This document shows, in pieces, positions 54,678 through 61,056 of a DNA stretch of 64,000 nucleotides. Source of the stretch: Aquimarina sp. AU58 (GTDB lineage: Bacteria > Bacteroidota > Bacteroidia > Flavobacteriales > Flavobacteriaceae); the NCBI RefSeq assembly GCF_900312745.1, contig NZ_OMPD01000014.1, positions 310,001-374,000 of the forward strand. The letters run 5' to 3'. Position 1 is the first letter of the stretch; each line of letters starts with the position of its first letter. The notes under the pieces were generated by a model that was not told where the DNA came from, did no database searches, and saw only the letters and a list, made by a program, of their open reading frames with translations. The translations under genes and the position numbers were made by a program.

Positions 54678-56069
54678 TTAGCAATTTCTATTCATCCATT
54701 CTTTAAAATCAACATATCCTAGTATATGATTAGGAATTGGATGTTCCTCAAGTTGTTCTTTAAGTACTGCAAAAGCTTTTCTTTTCTCTATAACATCATA
54801 TTCGACAGTTTTTGATAAAAACTTTAGCACGATTTTTTCATAGAAAACTATGTTTTTCTGTTTTTTGAGATGCTTTTTCATAGAGTTTATCAAATATCTC
54901 AGCGTAAACCCATTACCAAGCTCATAGTGAACCAGTAGATTTAGCCAATAGGTATAGGTGATTAGATCTTTTCGATCTTTTTTGGTTTGATGATTAAGGA
55001 TATCATTGATCCATTGTAATGCTTTTTTGTTATCTTTTTTTAAGAAGTAAATATTTGCAAACTGAAAACGAAAAGATAGCCAATAATTATTGGGGACAAG
55101 AGTTTTATGTAGCTCAATAAAATTTTGAATCTCATCAATAATTTCGTGAGTGGTATGTAGTTCTTTTAGATTCCTGTGAATTTCAAGTTCTATGTTATAG
55201 AGTCTTAGTTTTTCTTTAATCAAAGCTGCAGAGGTAGTCCCGATAGCAAGTGCTTTTTGTTTTAACAGTAAGATTCTTACAAAAGCCTCTTTATATTGTT
55301 TTTTAAATACAAGAAAACCAAGAAGATTATTGTTTACAGAAAAATACATAGCAAAGTATTCTTTTAGCAATTCAGGATTTTGTTCCCATTCTTTGATGAG
55401 ATCTTCTAGAGTTTGTTTTGCTTTATCAGTATGTTTGGCAAGGAGTTGTTTTCTGTATTTATGCAGTGTTTTAAGGGTTTTGTTTTGTAACGAAACACTT
55501 TTTTTGTGTGATAATGAGAATTGAGTGGGGTCTATATTGGCTAATAAAAGACTGATATATTCATTCGTAGATTCGAGTGTTTCTTTTTGTTTTTGAATAA
55601 TAGTTTTAAATGTTTCAAAATCCTGGGGATATAATGCTTGGTGCACTTTTCTTTTCCAATCTTGGATATGAAAAAGTAAAACATCTTGTTGAAAGTTTTT
55701 TGCTTTTTTTTCGGCCCGATTTAATTCGCTTAAACAAATGGTATACTGGCCTTTATGAAATAGAATTTCTACATTGCGAATAATGTCTATAAGCTCTGCG
55801 TTTTTTGAAATTCTAGAGTGATAATTCCTTAGCGATTGAAGAATACGCTGTTTTAGATAGTTTTTTATTGTCGTTAATTGTGTTACAAATGCTTTGTCTT
55901 TAAAAAGAGCTTTAATTTGTGCTTCATCATATTCTTTTTGAGCTTCTATTGCATCAAAAAGATTTAAGTATTCTGAAGATTCATTTCCTTGTGTACTTAA
56001 TTTAAAATATCGCTTTTCGCTTTTACTCAATGATTGGATAAGGTAAAATAATTCTTCGTTTTTCTTCAT
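54678..56069 (-). CDS. Large helical repeat protein of unknown function
   Basis: A 463-residue cytosolic protein that is almost fully helical and rich in Lys, Leu and Glu. It begins KKNEELFYLIQSLSKSEKRYF, which I associate with a conserved but unnamed Bacteroidota family. The middle and C-terminal parts (for example NVEILFHKGQYTICLSEL and WINDILNHQTKK) look like degenerate TPR-type helix pairs, suggesting a scaffold. No signal peptide or catalytic motif is present. It stands alone between the ArsR operon and a divergent glyoxalase-like gene. Confidence 0.78.
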   Translation of the reverse strand: MKKNEELFYLIQSLSKSEKRYFKLSTQGNESSEYLNLFDAIEAQKEYDEAQIKALFKDKAFVTQLTTIKNYLKQRILQSLRNYHSRISKNAELIDIIRNVEILFHKGQYTICLSELNRAEKKAKNFQQDVLLFHIQDWKRKVHQALYPQDFETFKTIIQKQKETLESTNEYISLLLANIDPTQFSLSHKKSVSLQNKTLKTLHKYRKQLLAKHTDKAKQTLEDLIKEWEQNPELLKEYFAMYFSVNNNLLGFLVFKKQYKEAFVRILLLKQKALAIGTTSAALIKEKLRLYNIELEIHRNLKELHTTHEIIDEIQNFIELHKTLVPNNYWLSFRFQFANIYFLKKDNKKALQWINDILNHQTKKDRKDLITYTYWLNLLVHYELGNGFTLRYLINSMKKHLKKQKNIVFYEKIVLKFLSKTVEYDVIEKRKAFAVLKEQLEEHPIPNHILGYVDFKEWMNRNC

Positions 56070-56105
56070 TTTAGAAACCTATGTTTTTGTAAAAGTATAA
56101 TTTTT

Positions 56106-56131
56106 TTGACACATAGGATCACCTACCTTTG
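56106..56131 (+). promoter_or_regulatory. Promoter of the VOC-family gene (TACCTTTG -7 box)
   Basis: TACCTTTG (56124-56131) is an exact -7 box 30 bp before the start. A TTG at 56106-56108 could be the -33 element, with a 15-bp spacer that is 2 bp short of usual. Confidence 0.5.
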
Positions 56132-56161
56132 AGATATTAGAAACCAATAAATTATAATATC

Positions 56162-56524
56162 ATGTCAAATGCAATTAGCTGGTTTGAAATACCAAGCACT
56201 AATTTTGAAAGAGCAATACAATTTTATAATGTGCTTTTAGAAGCCGAACTGCAACCTATGGAGATGGATTTTAAAATGGCTTTTTTTCCGTATAAAGATG
56301 GAGGTGTAGGAGGTTGTATTACTCATGGTAATGGTAATAAACCTTCACAAGAAGGTACATTTGCTTATCTTAATGGAGGTGATGATTTATCTATTCCTTT
56401 GGCTAGGGTAGAAAAAGCAGGTGGGAAGATTTTAATGCCGAAAACTTCACTGGGAGAAAATGGATATATGGCGATTTTCCTGGATACCGAAGGAAATAGA
56501 GTGGCTTTCCATTCTATGAAGTAG
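56162..56524 (+). CDS. VOC-family (glyoxalase/bleomycin-resistance-like) protein
   Basis: A 120-residue protein with the paired beta-alpha-beta VOC fold: ISWFEIPSTNFERAIQFYNVL at the start and GYMAIFLDTEGNRVAFHS at the end. The E/H metal-ligand pattern is partial. Members include glyoxalases, dioxygenases and resistance proteins; the activity here is unknown. It starts 38 bp after the -7 box at 56124. Confidence 0.88.
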   Translation: MSNAISWFEIPSTNFERAIQFYNVLLEAELQPMEMDFKMAFFPYKDGGVGGCITHGNGNKPSQEGTFAYLNGGDDLSIPLARVEKAGGKILMPKTSLGENGYMAIFLDTEGNRVAFHSMK

Positions 56525-56534
56525 CATTTTGTAT

Positions 56535-56579
56535 CTCTTGTCACATTAAGTAATGTGAAAAGACTGAATGTGGCAAGAG
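56535..56579 (+). promoter_or_regulatory. Mutually exclusive hairpins between VOC and DUF2461 genes
   Basis: CACATTA (56542-56548) can pair with TAATGTG (56551-56557). The longer segment CTCTTGTCACATT (56535-56547) can instead pair with AATGTGGCAAGAG (56567-56579) with one G-U pair. The two structures exclude each other, as in attenuators. This is seen in sequence only. Confidence 0.35.
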
Positions 56580-56618
56580 GTATTTATTCTGTTTTTACTA
56601 ATTTTAATTACTGTATTG

Positions 56619-57284
56619 ATGCACTATTTTACAGAAGATTTTGTGGCTTTTTTTAAAGAGTTGGCAAAGAATAATCATAAAGACTGGTTTCATGAAAACA
56701 AAAAAAGATATGAAGCTAGCGTGAAAAAACCTTTTGAGGTATTTGTTGGTACTATGATAAGGGAAATACAAAAATTGGATCCGGCACTACAGGTTGAACC
56801 TAAGAATTGTGTACTTAGGATTAATAGAGATATTCGTTTCTCTAAAGATAAGTCTCCTTATAACTTACATTACACAGCTTTTATTTCGAGTAAAGGGCGT
56901 AAAGACAAAAGTATCCCGGGTATATTTTTACGTTTTTCGCCAGAAATGGTAGGTGTCATGGGTGGGTGTTTTGGCCCGTCAAAAGAACAATTACATAATA
57001 TAAGAACCACAATTAATAAATCGCCTAAGACATTTAGGAATTTATTAGAGGATAAGGATTTTGTGCAGAAATTTGGAGAAATAAGAGGCGAAACAATGAA
57101 ACGAATCCCCAAAGAATGGCAGGCGGCATGTGAAAAGGAACCTTTAATTGCTAATAAACAGTTCTACTTTGTTGGAGAAGAAGCTCCAGGTCTGATTAGT
57201 AGTGATGCCTTGGTCGAAGAAATGATGGCATATTGGCAAACGATGCGTCCTGTAAATGAATATTTATTAAAAGCAATTCAATAG
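56619..57284 (+). CDS. DUF2461 protein
   Basis: Using the ATG at 56619 it has 221 residues; the in-frame ATG at 56568 would add a hydrophobic leader that is not part of the family and would run through the hairpin. The sequence HYFTEDFVAFFKELAKNNHKDWFHENKKRYE and FLRFSPEMVGVMGGCFGPSKEQL are hallmarks of DUF2461 (YcaQ/TIGR02453), a conserved family without known activity. It is followed by the TfoX-like gene after 2 bp. Confidence 0.92.
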   Translation: MHYFTEDFVAFFKELAKNNHKDWFHENKKRYEASVKKPFEVFVGTMIREIQKLDPALQVEPKNCVLRINRDIRFSKDKSPYNLHYTAFISSKGRKDKSIPGIFLRFSPEMVGVMGGCFGPSKEQLHNIRTTINKSPKTFRNLLEDKDFVQKFGEIRGETMKRIPKEWQAACEKEPLIANKQFYFVGEEAPGLISSDALVEEMMAYWQTMRPVNEYLLKAIQ

Positions 57285-57286
57285 CT

Positions 57287-57646
57287 ATGGCATACAATGA
57301 ATTTATAGCAGATCGTATTCGGCAGATTTTTAGAGAACAAAAGGCAGATTTTTATGAAAAGAAAATGATGGGAGGACTATGCTTTATGGTCGATAATAAA
57401 ATGTGTTGTGGAATCCATTTTAGCAAGAAAAAGGAAATGGATTTACTAATGGCACGAATAGGGATAGATGCAACCGAAGAAGCTATGAAAAAAGAAGGGT
57501 GCCAACCCATGGATTTTACTGGTAGACCCATGAAAGGTTTTGTTTTTGTTACACCCGATGGTTTTGATCTGGATGAAGATCTCGAGTATTGGGTGCAATT
57601 ATGTTTGGATTTTAACCCTTTTGCAAAGAGTAGCAAAAAGAGATAA
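57287..57646 (+). CDS. TfoX N-terminal-domain protein
   Basis: A 119-residue protein that corresponds to the TfoX N-terminal domain alone (MMGGLCFMVDNKMCCGIHF and MDFTGRPMKGFVFV). In gammaproteobacteria TfoX controls competence, but stand-alone N-domains in Bacteroidota have no known role. It starts 2 bp after the DUF2461 stop, so the two genes form an operon. Confidence 0.88.
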   Translation: MAYNEFIADRIRQIFREQKADFYEKKMMGGLCFMVDNKMCCGIHFSKKKEMDLLMARIGIDATEEAMKKEGCQPMDFTGRPMKGFVFVTPDGFDLDEDLEYWVQLCLDFNPFAKSSKKR

Positions 57647-57721
57647 AATCAACCAAGATCACTTAAATTAATTGTGTTCTGGCTATTTTTCTAGACCCCG
57701 ATATCTTAAAAAAGTAATTAT

Positions 57722-57729
57722 TACATTTG
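57722..57729 (+). promoter_or_regulatory. -7 promoter box TACATTTG for the TPR/AraC regulator gene
   Basis: An exact TAnnTTTG match 24 bp before the chosen ATG (57754). It overlaps an in-frame TTG (57727), which therefore cannot be the start. Confidence 0.55.
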
Positions 57730-57753
57730 GATGGTTGTATCATATCCGGACTA

Positions 57754-59466
57754 ATGATTTTTTTTAAAAGAATTTTATTAATACCCTTATTTTTTTCTGT
57801 TGGATTATCTGTTTTCTTAACAACAGGAATGTTTGCTCAAACAAAAGATGTTCCAGTGCCTGATAGCCTTGTTGGTAAATCCTCTAAAGAATTAGGAAGA
57901 TTTATAAAGATATCCACACCAGAAGAGGCAAAAATTTACGAACTAGTACTTTCTAGTCTCAAAAATCAGGATAGCGCCAAGACTAATGAGTATTATTATA
58001 TAGCACTTTCTTTTTACAATACGGGAAACTTCGAAAGAAGTGCATATTATTTTAACCATGCAGCAAAGGCGGCAAAGCAAGCGAACTACGATCTGTTTTT
58101 ATGTGCTATTTATTTAAAACTTGGCAATTCTTATCTCAAGGATTGGAAAAATCAAAAAGCATTAGATTCCTATTACAAGGCTTTGGAAATTGCACAAAAG
58201 AATAGAAATATTAAATATGAGATTGTTGCAAATTCAGGGATTACCATGATTCGTAGAAGAATGAAACAATTAGATAAAGCTTTAGAAGTTTGTAAACATT
58301 CCCTAAAACTTGCAGAGAACTCTTCTTTTAAAAATGGTAAAAACCATGTCAATCTAATTACTATTATTAGTGAAATATACATGGATCAAAAGAAATATGA
58401 TTCTGTACTTTATTATGCAGAAATAGGAATTAGACTTAGTGAGCCTATAAATTATCATATAGGAACTATTGATTTAAACACTAAAAAAGGAGCAGTGTTT
58501 TTTTATAGAAACGATTTGCCTAAGGCATTCGAGTATTTATATCTGGTAGAAGATATTGTGAATACTCATAAGATTAAGCAAAAAAAATCTATACTGAATC
58601 TGCATTATTTTCTTGCTCGTTGTTATTATAAACAAGGAGCATACAGAAAGGCAATTACATCTTTGGATCGAATATTAAACTTGTTAGAAGAAAAAGATTC
58701 AAGAAATGATAGAGTTTTGGATGCATATCGACTACTGGCAGATTGTTATGAGGCTATAGGAAATGAGAGAAAATCTAAATACTGGCTTAATAAACATACG
58801 ATACTTCAGGCTCAATTTCAGGACGAAAAGGATAAAACCGTTAATAAAATATACAATAAGGATACCCAGGAGCTGGGAGAGACTATAAAGGAACTCGAGA
58901 ATAGACAACAAAAAGAAGTAAGATATAGTATAATTGTAGTATTGATATTGTTAATATCGTTGATAGTAGTTGGAGGGTTGTTTTACAGGAAACAAAAAAT
59001 GAATAAAACTATTTTTAACGATTTGATGGATAAAATATCTAATCTGGAGTCTGAACGTAAAACAGAAATAATAGGATCTAAAGATAGTGCTAAGGAGATT
59101 ATAATCGATGATGAGAAAATCAATAATGTGCTAAAGGGGTTAGATAGATTAGAAAATCAGGAATATTTTTTGAAATCTGATTGTAGTCTCAGTACGATGG
59201 CCAAAAAAGTAAAAACTAATACTACATACCTTTCAAAAATTATCAAAATACATAAAGGAAAAAGCTTTAATGATTATATCAATGATTTAAGGATAGAATA
59301 TGTATTAAAAAGATTGAAAAATGACAAGAAGCTTAGATCTTTTTCGATTAAATCAATTGCTTCAGAAATAGGATATAAAAGCGATAATTCTTTTACCAAA
59401 CATTTTAGATCCAAAACGGGTTTAAACCCTTCTTATTATATTAAAAAAATCGAAAACTTAGGATAG
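57754..59466 (+). CDS. Membrane-anchored TPR/AraC-family transcription regulator
   Basis: Using the ATG at 57754 it has 570 residues. The order is a signal or anchor (FFKRILLIPLFFSVGLSVFL, about 1-28), a periplasmic TPR domain (about 45-365, several A-x-x-x-Y-x-x-A-L repeats), one transmembrane helix (VRYSIIVVLILLISLIVVGGLF, about 390-411), a linker and an AraC-type double HTH (about 470-570; LSTMAKKVKTNTTYLSKII and SIKSIASEIGYKSDNSFTKHF). The receptor thus senses a periplasmic signal and acts on DNA directly. It lies 114 bp upstream of the first GG-leader peptide gene on the same strand and is the best candidate regulator of that locus. Confidence 0.92.
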   Translation: MIFFKRILLIPLFFSVGLSVFLTTGMFAQTKDVPVPDSLVGKSSKELGRFIKISTPEEAKIYELVLSSLKNQDSAKTNEYYYIALSFYNTGNFERSAYYFNHAAKAAKQANYDLFLCAIYLKLGNSYLKDWKNQKALDSYYKALEIAQKNRNIKYEIVANSGITMIRRRMKQLDKALEVCKHSLKLAENSSFKNGKNHVNLITIISEIYMDQKKYDSVLYYAEIGIRLSEPINYHIGTIDLNTKKGAVFFYRNDLPKAFEYLYLVEDIVNTHKIKQKKSILNLHYFLARCYYKQGAYRKAITSLDRILNLLEEKDSRNDRVLDAYRLLADCYEAIGNERKSKYWLNKHTILQAQFQDEKDKTVNKIYNKDTQELGETIKELENRQQKEVRYSIIVVLILLISLIVVGGLFYRKQKMNKTIFNDLMDKISNLESERKTEIIGSKDSAKEIIIDDEKINNVLKGLDRLENQEYFLKSDCSLSTMAKKVKTNTTYLSKIIKIHKGKSFNDYINDLRIEYVLKRLKNDKKLRSFSIKSIASEIGYKSDNSFTKHFRSKTGLNPSYYIKKIENLG

Positions 59467-59586
59467 TATTTTCATAGATAAGTAGCTTCTAATTCCTACC
59501 GCAATTTATTTAAATTGAGGATAACAAATTATGATCGATGTTATATAGAAAGTATATTATTTTATAAATATTAAACTAATATGATC

Positions 59587-59754
59587 ATGAAAAAACATCA
59601 AAACAAAAGGATCGACCTTAAAAAAATTACTATTACCAGAATTAACCACAGCGCAATGAGAATGGTAAAAGGTGGAGAATGTGAGGTTACGGATGAAGAT
59701 ACAGGAACTCATGAGAGTCTTTGCGTTTGTCAAAGCGGGCGTGACGTATTTTAG
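59587..59754 (+). CDS. Lanthipeptide-like GG-leader peptide (small gene)
   Basis: A 55-residue product (57 if the ATG at 59581 is used). The leader KKHQNKRIDLKKITITRIN ends at a double glycine (residues 29-30, MVKGG) and follows the LKKxTIxxxNxxxM pattern of Bacteroidota class I lanthipeptide and GG-type natural-product leaders. The 25-residue core ECEVTDEDTGTHESLCVCQS ends GRDVF, with three Cys and several Thr/Ser, so it could carry thioether rings. No lanthionine synthetase, peptidase-transporter or immunity gene lies within the window. It may be an orphan precursor or a secreted non-modified peptide. Confidence 0.72.
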   Translation: MKKHQNKRIDLKKITITRINHSAMRMVKGGECEVTDEDTGTHESLCVCQSGRDVF

Positions 59755-59979
59755 ATTTACCTTTTTTAACTATTCCAATTTTTTAGGTTGTTACGAGTGT
59801 TTTCTTGCTCCTCATTTTATCTAATATACGGGAGTTATGTTTTTCTCTCTCTTTGTTAGATTATACCTTAGAGTAGAAAGTCAAAGTGTTGTTAACAATA
59901 ATGTTTTGATAAAGGGGGAAGCCGAAAACCTTTTAATAGAGTAGGTAAGTTTTATAATTCAATTTAAATCTAATAAGTT

Positions 59980-60171
59980 ATGTTATCAAAAATTCTAAGT
60001 TTAAAAGATGTTCAGCAATTAAACAAAAAACAACAAGAAACTATTAATGGAGGGATACAACATCCTGTTGGATGTAGAACCAGAAGGGATTGCTTCCAAG
60101 CAATTGGGGAATGGGATTGGTATTGCTCTATATCGCCATATGGTGGTTATGGGACTTGCATGCCGTACTAA
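59980..60171 (+). CDS. Cys-rich GG-leader bacteriocin-like peptide
   Basis: A 63-residue peptide. The leader LSKILSLKDVQQLNKKQQE runs to NGG (residues 23-25) and matches the double-glycine leaders of flavobacterial bacteriocin-like peptides. The 38-residue core has four Cys with C-x5-C-x10-C-x10-C spacing, aromatic residues and Gly-Tyr repeats (SPYGGYGTC), so it probably forms two disulphides. It starts 225 bp after the first peptide gene and ends before a strong terminator. No transporter or immunity gene is near. Activity (toxin, signal or adhesin) is unknown. Confidence 0.78.
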   Translation: MLSKILSLKDVQQLNKKQQETINGGIQHPVGCRTRRDCFQAIGEWDWYCSISPYGGYGTCMPY

Positions 60172-60209
60172 AGATTATGTTGTACTAAATATGATTCTTT
60201 GAAATTTAT

Positions 60210-60233
60210 AAGACTGTCTGAAAAGACAGTCTT
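60210..60233 (+). terminator. Strong intrinsic terminator of the peptide locus
   Basis: Arms AAGACTGTCT and AGACAGTCTT around a GAAA tetraloop, followed by T residues, 39 bp after the second peptide gene. It ends the peptide transcript before the Crp/Fnr gene. Confidence 0.92.
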
Positions 60234-60369
60234 TTTTGTTAAATATTTTTTAGCATGTTTGCAAATCTGTAGAGTGTGCTATTAGTTTTATCATCAAAAT
60301 AGAACTTTCTTTTTCCTTGTTAATATGCAAAGGATGTAGTATTTTAAAAACCTCACAATTTATAAGGTT

Positions 60370-60942
60370 ATGATTACTACCCTAGTGGCATATGTTAGAA
60401 ATTATATTGATATTTCTGATGAAGAAATAGAGCTATTTTGTCGATATCTTAAGGTAAGAAAATTCAAAAAGAAAGAATATGTGTTAGAAGAAGGAAAAGT
60501 CTGTAAAGCAAGATATTTTATTGTAAAAGGATGTGTGCGGTCATATTATATTGATGAAAAAGGAGTCGAGCGAATTCTTGATTTTGGTATTGATGAATGG
60601 TGGTTTACAAATTATAATAGCTTAATTAATCAAAGGCCTTCAGAAAATTTTATTCAAACTATTGAAGATTCAGTAATATTAGAGCTACATCAAGATTCTT
60701 TTGAAGAACTATCTGCTAAACTTCCTAAAATTGATAGATTATTTAGGATAATCACCGAAAAAACTCACATTGCCCATATCAATAAAACCAAGTATACTCG
60801 TAATCTTTCTGGAGAGCATCTATATAAACAATTTGTGTTAAGCAATCCGAAGTTTTCGCAAAGAGTTCCCCAGTATATGATCGCTTCTTATTTAGGTTTA
60901 TCACCAGAGTTTGTGAGTAAGGTAAAAGCAAAATATCGTTAA
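60370..60942 (+). CDS. Crp/Fnr-family transcription regulator
   Basis: A 190-residue regulator with a cyclic-nucleotide-binding-like domain (about 20-120; KARYFIVKGCVRSYYIDEKG) and a C-terminal HTH (QYMIASYLGLSPEFVSKVKAK). Layout and length match the Crp/Fnr protein at 48.1-48.7 kb, suggesting paralogues. Fnr-type iron-sulfur cysteines are absent. It sits between the peptide locus and the T9SS FG-GAP gene and may regulate either. Confidence 0.88.
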   Translation: MITTLVAYVRNYIDISDEEIELFCRYLKVRKFKKKEYVLEEGKVCKARYFIVKGCVRSYYIDEKGVERILDFGIDEWWFTNYNSLINQRPSENFIQTIEDSVILELHQDSFEELSAKLPKIDRLFRIITEKTHIAHINKTKYTRNLSGEHLYKQFVLSNPKFSQRVPQYMIASYLGLSPEFVSKVKAKYR

Positions 60943-60994
60943 AAAGAATTAGATATTATACATTTTTTAAAACAATGCATTATATGATATTCTT

Positions 60995-61033
60995 CTTAAT
61001 ACAAAACCTCTTCTTTGGAGGTCCTGTATTAAG
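60995..61033 (-). terminator. Probable terminator of the FG-GAP gene
   Basis: Arms CTTAATACAAAACCTC and GAGGTCCTGTATTAAG pair (two G-U pairs on the minus-strand RNA) around a 7-base loop, 24 bp after the minus-strand stop. The T tract is weak. Confidence 0.55.
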
Positions 61034-61056
61034 ATTTAAGTTTTGTATCTGTTTTC

